Shown here piece after piece: positions 57,270-64,000 of a stretch of DNA of 64,000 nucleotides. The notes under the pieces are model-generated. The model was not told where the DNA came from, did no database searches, and worked only from the letters and a program-made list of their open reading frames with translations. Every line of letters begins with the position of its first letter. Position 1 is the stretch's first letter. This DNA is from Mycobacterium sp. IS-836. Its GTDB lineage: Bacteria; Actinomycetota; Actinomycetes; Mycobacteriales; Mycobacteriaceae. Location of the stretch: NCBI RefSeq assembly GCF_001954275.1, contig NZ_MBEU01000010.1, forward strand, positions 186,001 to 250,000. Reading direction: 5' to 3'. The position numbers and the translations under genes were made by a program.

Positions 57270-57275
57270 AGCTTA
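57270..57275 (-). promoter_or_regulatory. -10 box (TAAGCT) of purB
   Basis: On the minus strand TAAGCT ends 8 nt before GTG 57261, giving an mRNA with at most a few leader bases. Confidence 0.5.
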
Positions 57276-57385
57276 CGGTTGCCGGGTCCCTGAATTCTCA
57301 TCGCCGGGCGTAACGTGGCGGCGAAAAACCGGGCAGGAAATCGCCGTGGCGTTACGTGCGAGGCCCTACGCGCGGTCGGCGGCAA

Positions 57386-57391
57386 TACCCT
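57386..57391 (+). promoter_or_regulatory. -10 box (TACCCT) of the DUF429 gene
   Basis: TACCCT ends 6 nt before ATG 57398. Confidence 0.45.
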
Positions 57392-57397
57392 TGGCGG

Positions 57398-58168
57398 ATG
57401 TTCTTCGCCGGCGTCGACCTCGCCTGGGCCGGCCGCAATCCGACCGGCGTGGCCGTCGTCGACGCCGCGGGCCACCTAGTGCACATCGGCGCGGTCCGCG
57501 ACGACGACGAGATCCTGGCCGCGTTGCGACCGTACGTAGGCGGCGATTGCCTGGTCGCCTTCGATGCGCCGCTGGTGGTGACCAACAGCACCGGCCAGCG
57601 GCCGGCCGAGACCGCGCTTAACCGCGACTTCCGCAGGTTCGAAGCCGGCGCCCACCCGGCCAACACCGGGAAGCCCGAGTTCGCCGACGTTCCCCGCGCC
57701 GCACGATTGGCTCGGGCGCTGGAGCTCGACATGGACCCGCTGTCGTCGGCGACGCGGCGCGCCATCGAGGTGTACCCGCACCCGGCGACGGTGGTGCTCT
57801 TCCGGCTGGAGCGGACTTTGAAGTACAAAGCCAAGCCCGGGCGCAGCCTCGAGCGGCTCAGGTCGGAGCTGCTAGCGCTGATGGACGGCGTCGAGAAGCT
57901 CGCGCAAAGCGACGTCCCGCTGCATGTCGCCGGTCACGAGGCCTGGGTCGAGCTGCGCCGGCGGGTGGTCGCCGCGCAACGCAAGAGCGATCTGCGCCGC
58001 GCCGAAGATCCCGTCGACGCCGTCGTCTGCGCCTACGTCGCGTTGTACGCCCAGCGCTGCCCGGCCGCAGTCACGGTCTATGGGGACTTCACCACCGGCT
58101 ACATCGTGACGCCGTCGCTGCCGCCGAACTTGCTTCGGCACTCGGGTCAGATCGGCACGGCCCGCTGA
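57398..58168 (+). CDS. DUF429 protein (predicted RNase H-like nuclease)
   Basis: 256 residues. MFFAGVDLAWAGRNPTGVAVVD carries the first acidic residue, LVAFDAPLV a second and AEDPVDAVVCAYVAL a third, an RNase H-like arrangement. Function unknown; ortholog Rv0776c. Leaderless start at ATG 57398. Its last 22 bp overlap the convergent TetR gene. Confidence 0.82.
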   Translation: MFFAGVDLAWAGRNPTGVAVVDAAGHLVHIGAVRDDDEILAALRPYVGGDCLVAFDAPLVVTNSTGQRPAETALNRDFRRFEAGAHPANTGKPEFADVPRAARLARALELDMDPLSSATRRAIEVYPHPATVVLFRLERTLKYKAKPGRSLERLRSELLALMDGVEKLAQSDVPLHVAGHEAWVELRRRVVAAQRKSDLRRAEDPVDAVVCAYVALYAQRCPAAVTVYGDFTTGYIVTPSLPPNLLRHSGQIGTAR

Positions 58169-58764
58169 TCGATCGGTGCCAAAACCTCGATCACTTCGAC
58201 CACCGTCTGCTGCGCGGCGATGCGGGGATCGCGGCCCTCGACCATCGCGGACACCACCGAACCGTCGACCGCACAGAGCAGCGTGCGCACCAGCTCGATG
58301 TGCACGGATCGGCCGGATCGCTCGAGGGCCTCGGCAACGGCCTCCGCGCGCTGGCGCAAGTTGCGGCGCATGGTCTCACGCAACGCGGGCAGGCGGGTAC
58401 AGGCGAGCAGCCGCTCGTACCGCGAAATCAACTGGTCGGCGAGTCCCGGACTGGATACGTCCTCCACGAGCAACTCAACCAGCATCTCGGCGGTGGTCTC
58501 GGGTCCACGGCGCCGCCGCGACAGGCCGTTGACCCGCGCCCGTAGCTGCGCCACCTCGATCATGCCGATGTGTTCGACCGCGCGCGCAATCAAATCGTCG
58601 AGCGACGAGAAGTAGTAAGTGGTAGAGGCCAACGGCAGGCCCGCGCGCTGAGCGACCGCTCGGTGCCGCACCGCTTCGAAGCCGCCCTCGGCAAGCAGTT
58701 CGGCGGCCGCGCTCACGAGCGCGTACCGCCGGCGTTCTCCTTTTGGAGTAACTGCTGCTGTCAC
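58147..58764 (-). CDS. TetR-family regulator (Rv0775-like)
   Basis: 205 residues from GTG 58764. Helix-turn-helix RYALVSAAAELLAEGGFEAVRHRAVAQRAGLPLASTTYYF and a helical ligand domain. Divergent from an exported esterase gene. The gap holds CAGT-N9-ACTG (58780-58796) and ATGCCAT-N15-ATGGCAT (58799-58827), possible operators. Confidence 0.85.
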   Translation of the reverse strand: MTAAVTPKGERRRYALVSAAAELLAEGGFEAVRHRAVAQRAGLPLASTTYYFSSLDDLIARAVEHIGMIEVAQLRARVNGLSRRRRGPETTAEMLVELLVEDVSSPGLADQLISRYERLLACTRLPALRETMRRNLRQRAEAVAEALERSGRSVHIELVRTLLCAVDGSVVSAMVEGRDPRIAAQQTVVEVIEVLAPIDQRAVPI

Positions 58765-58836
58765 GAATAGCCATGGTGCCAGTGAAAGTGGTACTGCGAT
58801 GCCATTTCGGCCAAACAGCCATGGCATGATTGCCGG

Positions 58837-59736
58837 ATGCCCGACTTGAGCCGCCGCGCAGTGCTCGGTCTCGGTGTCGGCGTGGCCGCCGGCGCGGCCG
58901 GCGCGTACGGGCTCGACATCCTGTTCCAGCCCCGCGCATCTCAAGCCATGCCGGTGTCGGGCGCCGGCACGCAGGTTCCGTTGGCTCCGGCGCCGCCGCT
59001 TGAGCCCGCCCCGCCGGCTCAGGCTGCGCCGACGATGACGACCGGTTCCTTCGTGTCGGCGGCGCGCGGCGGAATCTCGACCAATTGGGCGATCGCGCGC
59101 CCGCCGGGCCAGACGAAGGCGCTGCGACCGGTCATCGCGCTGCACGGCAAGGGCAGTGACGCGTCCACCGTGATGGCCGGCGGTGTCGAGCAGGGTCTGG
59201 CCCAGGCCGTCAACGCCGGCCTTCCGCCATTCGCGGTGGTCGCCGTCGACGGCGGCGGCGGTTATTGGCACAAGAGGGCGTCCGGCGAAGACGCGGGCGC
59301 GATGGTGCTGGGCGAGCTGATCCCAATGCTGGATAGCCAGCACCTGGACACCTCGCGGGTCGCGTTCCTCGGCTGGTCGATGGGCGGCTACGGCGCGCTC
59401 TTGCTCGGCGGGCGGCTGGGACCCGCACGCACCGCCGCGATCTGTGCCGTGAGCCCGGCGCTCTGGCTGTCCTCCGGCGCGGCCGCGCCCGGCGCGTTCG
59501 ACGGCGCCGACGACTTCGCGGCCAACTCGGTGTTCGGAATGCCTGCGCTGGCATCGATCCCGATCCGGGTGGACTGCGGCGACAGCGACCCGTTCTACGC
59601 GGCGACCAAGCAATTCATCGCTCAACTGCCCAACCCGCCCGCGGGCGGTTTCTCCCCCGGCGGGCACACCGCAGAATTCTGGAGCTCACAGCTGCCGGCC
59701 GAGCTGACCTGGATGGCACCGCTGCTGACGGCGTGA
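58837..59736 (+). CDS. Exported esterase-like alpha/beta-hydrolase
   Basis: 299 residues. N-terminal LSRRAVLGLGVGVAAGAAGAYG is a Tat-like signal peptide, followed by a Pro/Ala linker (about 45-65). Catalytic Ser in LGWSMGGYGA, Asp in DCGDSDPF, His in PGGHTAEFW. Ortholog Rv0774c, described as an esterase. ATG at 58837. Divergent from the TetR gene, which may repress it. Confidence 0.84.
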   Translation: MPDLSRRAVLGLGVGVAAGAAGAYGLDILFQPRASQAMPVSGAGTQVPLAPAPPLEPAPPAQAAPTMTTGSFVSAARGGISTNWAIARPPGQTKALRPVIALHGKGSDASTVMAGGVEQGLAQAVNAGLPPFAVVAVDGGGGYWHKRASGEDAGAMVLGELIPMLDSQHLDTSRVAFLGWSMGGYGALLLGGRLGPARTAAICAVSPALWLSSGAAAPGAFDGADDFAANSVFGMPALASIPIRVDCGDSDPFYAATKQFIAQLPNPPAGGFSPGGHTAEFWSSQLPAELTWMAPLLTA

Positions 59737-59753
59737 GCCCTTGGTGCGCGCGT

Positions 59754-59759
59754 TACGCT
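59754..59759 (+). promoter_or_regulatory. -10 box (TACGCT) of ggt
   Basis: TACGCT ends 7 nt before GTG 59767. Confidence 0.5.
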
Positions 59760-59766
59760 CGCGAGC

Positions 59767-61350
59767 GTGACCGCACCGTTCGGTTGGAGCTTCCCCTACG
59801 CCTGGCCGCGCATGCCCCTTCTGGCCGCCAACGTGGTGTGCACGTCGCAACCGCTCGCCGCGCAGGCGGGTCTTCGGATGCTCGCCCAGGGCGGCAACGC
59901 GGTGGACGCCGCCGTCGCAACGGCCATCACCCTGACCATCGTGGAGCCGGTATCGAACGGCATCGGCTCGGACGCGTTCGCCATCGTCTGGGATGGCGAA
60001 CGACTGCACGGACTGAACGCATCGGGTCGCTCACCCGCGGCGTGGACGCCAGAGTACTTCGGCGGCAACGCCGTTCCCGCACTCGGCTGGAATTCGGTGA
60101 CCGTACCGGGAGCGGTGTCGGCGTGGACCGAATTGCACACCAAGTTCGGAAAGCTCCCGTTCGACAAGCTGTTCGAGCCCGCGATCAGCTACGGTCGCGA
60201 CGGCTTCCTGGTCTCGCCGACGGTCGCGGAGCAGTGGGCGGCTCAGGTTCCGCTCTTCAAGGAGCAGCCCGGATTCGCCGAGGCGTTCATGCCCGACGGC
60301 CGCGCGCCCAAAGCCGGTGAGCGGTTTAGGTTTCCCGATCATGCGGCCACCCTGGAGAAGATCGCGGCAACCGGCGGTGCGGCGTTCTATCTAGGGGAGC
60401 TGGCGAACAAACTCGAGTCGCATGCGGCGGCCAACGGCGGCGCCATGCGGGCCGACGACCTCGCCGCTCACCACGCCGACTGGGTGGGCACGATCGACAC
60501 CACCTATCGCGGTTACACCGTCCACGAGATACCGCCGAATGGGCAGGGCATCGTGGCCCTGATCGCCCTGGGAATCCTGGAGCACTTCGACATGGCCTCG
60601 CTGCCTGCCGATTCCGCCGATAGCGTGCACCTTCAGATCGAAGCGGTGAAGCTGGCTTTCGCCGACGCCCAGGAGTACGTCGCCGATGCCGACCACATGC
60701 CATTTCCCGCAGAACGCTTGCTGGACAAGGAATATCTGCGGAAGCGGGCCGCGCTGATTGACCGTGGACGGGCCAAACCGGCGTCTGCCGGCACCCCGGC
60801 GGGCGGCACCGTGTATCTGACGGCCGCCGACGCCGCGGGGATGATGGTGTCGATGATCCAGTCCAACTACCTGGGATTCGGCTCCGGTGTGGTGGTGCCG
60901 GGCACGGGGATTTCGCTGCAGAACCGGGGCGCGGATTTTGCTGCGGTGCAAGGCCATCCGAACCGGGTGGGCCCGAACAAGCGCCCGTATCACACGATCA
61001 TCCCGGGTTTTGTCACCAAAGCTGGAGACCCCGTGATGAGCTTCGGGGTGATGGGCGGCCCCATGCAACCCCAGGGCCACGTGCAGGTGATGGTGCGCAT
61101 CGCCGACCACGGCCAGAACCCGCAGGCGGCGTGCGACGGCCCCCGCTTCCGTTGGGTAGAGGGGACGCAGGTGACCTGCGAAAGGGGATTCCCAAACGCG
61201 ACGATCGATGAGCTCCGGCGGCGCGGGCATGAGCTGGTGGCGGTGGACGATTACAACCAATTCGGTAGCTGCCAAGCGATTTGGTGCCTCGATGGCGGAT
61301 ATTTTGCGGCGAGCGATCCACGCCGGGACGGGCAAGCGGCGGGTTTTTGA
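59767..61350 (+). CDS. ggt: Gamma-glutamyltransferase family protein
   Basis: 527 residues, Ntn hydrolase. N-terminal QGGNAVDAAVATAITLTIVEP, autocleavage and nucleophile Thr predicted at GGTVYLTAADAAG, then SMIQSNYLGFGSGVVVPGTG and MGGPMQPQGHVQV. No signal peptide is obvious, so it may act in the cytosol, as in YwrD-like members. Ortholog Rv0773c. Convergent with purD, 6 bp apart. Confidence 0.9.
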   Translation: MTAPFGWSFPYAWPRMPLLAANVVCTSQPLAAQAGLRMLAQGGNAVDAAVATAITLTIVEPVSNGIGSDAFAIVWDGERLHGLNASGRSPAAWTPEYFGGNAVPALGWNSVTVPGAVSAWTELHTKFGKLPFDKLFEPAISYGRDGFLVSPTVAEQWAAQVPLFKEQPGFAEAFMPDGRAPKAGERFRFPDHAATLEKIAATGGAAFYLGELANKLESHAAANGGAMRADDLAAHHADWVGTIDTTYRGYTVHEIPPNGQGIVALIALGILEHFDMASLPADSADSVHLQIEAVKLAFADAQEYVADADHMPFPAERLLDKEYLRKRAALIDRGRAKPASAGTPAGGTVYLTAADAAGMMVSMIQSNYLGFGSGVVVPGTGISLQNRGADFAAVQGHPNRVGPNKRPYHTIIPGFVTKAGDPVMSFGVMGGPMQPQGHVQVMVRIADHGQNPQAACDGPRFRWVEGTQVTCERGFPNATIDELRRRGHELVAVDDYNQFGSCQAIWCLDGGYFAASDPRRDGQAAGF

Positions 61351-61356
61351 AACCTG

Positions 61357-62625
61357 CTAGACGCTGATTTTGCCCTCTGCGGCCGCCAGGCCGATGTCGT
61401 TTCGGAAATGACTGCCGGGCAATCGAATTGAGCCGAGGATTTCGTATGCCCTGCTGCGGGCCGCGGTCAGGTCGGCGCCGGTGCCGACCACCGACAGCAC
61501 CCGCCCGCCCGACGAGACGATCGCGCCGTCGTCGCGCCGGGTCGTCCCGGCATGCAGCACACCCTCGGCTTCGGAGCCGACGACGACGTCTCCGACGCGG
61601 GGGCGCCCGGGATAGTTTTCGGCCGCCAGCACGACGGTCACCGCGGCGCCGTCCCGCCAGCGCAGCTCACCGAAGTCGGCCAGCGTGCCGGTGCCCGCGG
61701 CATAGAGCAGCTGGCCGAGCGGCGACTCCAGCAGGGCCAGCACGGCCTGAGTCTCGGGATCGCCGAAACGACAATTGAATTCGACGACCGCGGGCCCTTT
61801 CGCGGTGATCGCCAGGCCGACGTACAGCAATCCGGAGAACGGGCTTTCGCGCCGAACCAGCTCGGCGGCAACGGGTTCGACGATCTGGCTGACGATTTCG
61901 CGGTGCAGCTCGTCGGGCAGCCAGGGCAGCGGCGCGTAGGCGCCCATGCCGCCGGTGTTGGGCCCGGTGTCGCCCTCGCCCACCCGCTTGAAGTCCTGTG
62001 CCGGCAACAACGGCACGACGGTCGGGCCGTCGACGACGCAGAACAGCGACACCTCGGGGCCGTCCAGATAGGACTCCAGCAGCACCGGGTGACCGGACTC
62101 GAGCAGCGCGGCGGCGTGCGCGCGCGCGACGTCGCGGTCCGGCGTCACCACCACGCCCTTGCCCGCGGCAAGATGGTCGTCCTTCACCACCCAGTTCGGG
62201 TCGCCGGCGGGCGGCCCGAACCGGTCCAGGGCGGCGTCCAAAAGGGCTGGGCTGTCGATGATTTCGCTATCTGCGGTGCGCACACCGGCGGCCGCCATGA
62301 CCTCCTTGGCGAACGCCTTGGAGCCTTCGATGCGGGCGGCGTCCTTACCGGGGCCGAAGCAGACGATGCCGGCCTCGCGGACGGCGTCGGCGACCCCGAG
62401 CACCAGCGGCACCTCTGGACCGATGACCACCAGGTCGGCCCGAACCTCGCGAGCCAGGGCGACGACTTCTTCGCCGGAGGTGACGTCCACATCGCGCTGC
62501 TCGGCGAGCCGGGCGGTGCCGGCGTTGCCGGGGGCGATGGCCAGCCCGGTGACCTGGGGGTCCCTGCCGAGCGCGAGCAGCAGGGCATGTTCACGGGCAC
62601 CGGAGCCGACTACCAGGACGCGCAC
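61357..62625 (-). CDS. purD: Phosphoribosylamine-glycine ligase (GAR synthetase)
   Basis: 422 residues, ATP-grasp. [39 protein letters not shown] and [14 protein letters not shown] are PurD signatures. Step 2 of purine synthesis. GTG start with a TAGAGT -10 box 8 nt upstream. It lies 22 bp downstream of the CMD gene, so it may also be read from the SDR operon. Confidence 0.97.
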   Translation of the reverse strand: MRVLVVGSGAREHALLLALGRDPQVTGLAIAPGNAGTARLAEQRDVDVTSGEEVVALAREVRADLVVIGPEVPLVLGVADAVREAGIVCFGPGKDAARIEGSKAFAKEVMAAAGVRTADSEIIDSPALLDAALDRFGPPAGDPNWVVKDDHLAAGKGVVVTPDRDVARAHAAALLESGHPVLLESYLDGPEVSLFCVVDGPTVVPLLPAQDFKRVGEGDTGPNTGGMGAYAPLPWLPDELHREIVSQIVEPVAAELVRRESPFSGLLYVGLAITAKGPAVVEFNCRFGDPETQAVLALLESPLGQLLYAAGTGTLADFGELRWRDGAAVTVVLAAENYPGRPRVGDVVVGSEAEGVLHAGTTRRDDGAIVSSGGRVLSVVGTGADLTAARSRAYEILGSIRLPGSHFRNDIGLAAAEGKISV

Positions 62626-62633
62626 GAAACGTC

Positions 62634-62639
62634 ACTCTA
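62634..62639 (-). promoter_or_regulatory. -10 box (TAGAGT) of purD
   Basis: On the minus strand TAGAGT ends 8 nt before GTG 62625, within the short gap after the CMD gene. Confidence 0.5.
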
Positions 62640-62647
62640 GCGGCCCG

Positions 62648-63085
62648 CTAGTCGCCGGTATTGCCCCTGTGCATCTTCACCGCGTTGTCGACGTTGGCCT
62701 TCTTGTCCTCCCCGGCGCCCTTTGCCGCGGCCTTCTTGCGCTTGGCCACCACGGTGTCGACCGCGCCGTTGAGCGCCGAGCCCAGTGGGAACCCGAGATA
62801 GTGGGTGAGGAAGACGGCCATCTCCTTGAGCTCGGTCTCGCTGAGCTCCCCGTTGAGCAGTGCGGCGTTGATTTGGATCTCGGCCAGGTCGCGATTTCCG
62901 ACGGCGGTCACCGCGGTCAGCGTCATGATGCGCTTGTCGCGCATCGACAATCCCGGCCGGGACCAGATAGTGCCGAACAGGTGGTCGACGGTCAGGTCGA
63001 AGTACGCGTCGCCCTCGATGTTGGGCATCTCCCAGCCGTAGACCTCGTTCATTTTTTCGAGGCCCTTGCGGCGCAGTTCGTCCAT
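62648..63085 (-). CDS. Carboxymuconolactone decarboxylase family protein
   Basis: 145 residues, CMD fold (LTVDHLFGTIWSRPGLSMRDKRIMTLTAVTAVG), without the CxxC of AhpD, so closer to the gamma-carboxymuconolactone decarboxylase branch. A Lys/Ala-rich tail follows. ATG starts directly after the stop of the upstream dehydrogenase (TAAATG). Ortholog Rv0771. Confidence 0.87.
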   Translation of the reverse strand: MDELRRKGLEKMNEVYGWEMPNIEGDAYFDLTVDHLFGTIWSRPGLSMRDKRIMTLTAVTAVGNRDLAEIQINAALLNGELSETELKEMAVFLTHYLGFPLGSALNGAVDTVVAKRKKAAAKGAGEDKKANVDNAVKMHRGNTGD

Positions 63086-63940
63086 TTATGTTTCTTCCTG
63101 TGTGTGCGGTACTCCGAGGCCGGCCGCTAGCCGCCTGAAGGCCAGCTCCGCGAGCGGTAGCTCAACCGATACGCTTTCACCCAAGGCCAGCGCCAGACTC
63201 AGATCCTTCTCCCCCAGGCCGCGGGCGTGCACGAACGGCTGGTACAGGAAGTGGTCGGGCTCAAGGTCTTTCATGTCGTCGCGGACCATGATCGCCCCGG
63301 CCCCGCCGGTCAGCTGGTCGGTATGGCGCACCACCCGGCCCAGGGCTTGCAGATCGAGCCCGGCCGCCTCGGCCAGCTTCATCGCTTCGCATGCCGCGGC
63401 ATACGAGGTGAACGTCAACATGTTGCGGGCCAGCTTCATTCGTGTCCCCGCACCGGGCTCACCGGCGTGAATGACCATCGCCGCCCAGTGTTTGAACGCC
63501 GGCTTGATGCGCTCGTACACCTCTCGCTCGGCGCCCACCATGGTGGCGAGCTCACCCTTCGCCGCGGCGGCCGCCCCACCACTTACCGGCGCATCGACAA
63601 TGTGGATTCCTTGCGGTTTGTGTTCGGCCGCCAGCTCGACGGCGGTGGTGTCGCTGATGGTCGAGTGGATCGCGATGACCGTCCCCGCCTTCGCATGGGC
63701 GGCCAGCTCGGCGACAACCTCTCGCACCTGGGCGTCGTTGAGCACGGTGATATGGATGATGTCCGCGGCGGCGACGTCTGCCACGCTGTCGGCCAGGCCG
63801 GCGCCTTTTTCGGCCAGTGGCGTCATCGCCTCGGTCCGGATGTCGTAAACCGTTACTCCGCCGGGCCATTCGGTCATCTTCGTGGCCATCGGTGCGCCCA
63901 TGTTTCCCAGGCCGATATAGCCCAGCTTCAGGTCCGTCAT
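63086..63940 (-). CDS. NAD-binding 3-hydroxyisobutyrate dehydrogenase-like protein
   Basis: 284 residues from ATG 63940. LGYIGLGNMGAPMATKMTEW is the N-terminal dinucleotide motif; VDAPVSGGAAAAAKGEL and the catalytic Lys region (GTRMKLARNML) are typical of beta-hydroxyacid dehydrogenases. Ortholog Rv0770. Coupled by ATGA to the SDR gene upstream and by TAAATG to the CMD gene. Confidence 0.9.
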   Translation of the reverse strand: MTDLKLGYIGLGNMGAPMATKMTEWPGGVTVYDIRTEAMTPLAEKGAGLADSVADVAAADIIHITVLNDAQVREVVAELAAHAKAGTVIAIHSTISDTTAVELAAEHKPQGIHIVDAPVSGGAAAAAKGELATMVGAEREVYERIKPAFKHWAAMVIHAGEPGAGTRMKLARNMLTFTSYAAACEAMKLAEAAGLDLQALGRVVRHTDQLTGGAGAIMVRDDMKDLEPDHFLYQPFVHARGLGEKDLSLALALGESVSVELPLAELAFRRLAAGLGVPHTQEET

Positions 63941-64000
63941 GATCGTATTATCTGCCCGCCGTCGACGTTGAAGATCTGCCCGGTGATCCACGAGGCCTCG
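63937..64000 (-). CDS. Short-chain dehydrogenase, C-terminal end (cut by window edge)
   Basis: Only the last 20 codons are visible: EASWITGQIFNVDGGQIIRS, the classic SDR ending (TGQ-x-F-x-VDGG). Position matches Rv0769. Its stop overlaps the next start (ATGA, 63937-63940). Confidence 0.82.
   Translation of the reverse strand, partial: EASWITGQIFNVDGGQIIRS

Overview
This window is high-GC chromosomal DNA from a Mycobacterium, most likely a slow-growing non-tuberculous species. The gene order follows the M. tuberculosis block Rv0823c to Rv0769 almost gene for gene, read in the opposite direction: dus, LCP protein, phoU, pstB, mshD, glnR, lmeA, thiX, cysA, sseC, ygfZ, purM, purF, purL, pepC, dyp, encapsulin, purQ, purS, emrB-like, ptrB, purC, cyp126, purB, ggt, purD. 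The M. tuberculosis order is recalled knowledge, not a search. No tRNA, rRNA, CRISPR array, insertion sequence or prophage was seen.

Layout. 1-7.5 kb: end of a tRNA-dihydrouridine synthase, a LytR-CpsA-Psr protein, phosphate genes (phoU, pstB and pstS, but no pstC or pstA), mycothiol synthase mshD and the nitrogen regulator glnR. 7.6-11.6 kb: lmeA, a membrane thioredoxin, then a leaderless polycysteine upstream ORF in front of a sulfur-transfer operon (DUF4395, cysA, sseC) and a lipocalin-like pair. 11.6-23.4 kb: two structured non-coding stretches, a PabC-like enzyme, a YgfZ-like protein, DUF3073, purM/purF/purL, small enzymes and an M18 aminopeptidase. 23.4-26.4 kb: a DyP peroxidase with a C-terminal encapsulin-loading peptide, the encapsulin shell gene, and a coupled glycosyltransferase. 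26.4-41.9 kb: an accessory block where M. tuberculosis carries different genes and insertion sequences. It holds a MOSC/flavin/ferredoxin fusion, an alpha/beta-hydrolase, tandem TetR regulators, a TMEM175-like channel, an MDR/DUF427/VOC/HAD/cupin run, a P450 and lipid acyltransferases. 41.9-64 kb: purQ/purS, a metallo-hydrolase, a flavoprotein dehydrogenase, an inserted HxlR/CMD pair, an MFS pump, ptrB, purC, cyp126, purB, ggt, purD and the end of a dehydrogenase operon.

How it works together. Eight genes of de novo purine synthesis (purB, C, D, F, L, M, Q, S) are scattered as singletons or pairs. Five of them (purM, purL, purC, purB, purD) carry a TANNNT -10 box only 6-8 nt before the start codon, the layout of leaderless or nearly leaderless mRNAs; the same layout precedes about ten other genes here. 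The accessory block has five copies of a 16-bp operator-like palindrome, TGGG-N8-CCCA, around the two TetR genes, the MOSC fusion, the hydrolase and the TMEM175/MDR pair, which suggests one local regulon. The HxlR/CMD pair is bracketed by a near-perfect 24-bp direct repeat and has its own long inverted repeat across the divergent start codons.

The most unusual signals are the TGGG-N8-CCCA regulon, the direct-repeat-bounded HxlR/CMD cassette, the multi-hairpin stretch at 11680-11804, the structured DUF3073 leader at 13979-14033, and the glycosyltransferase coupled to the encapsulin operon.
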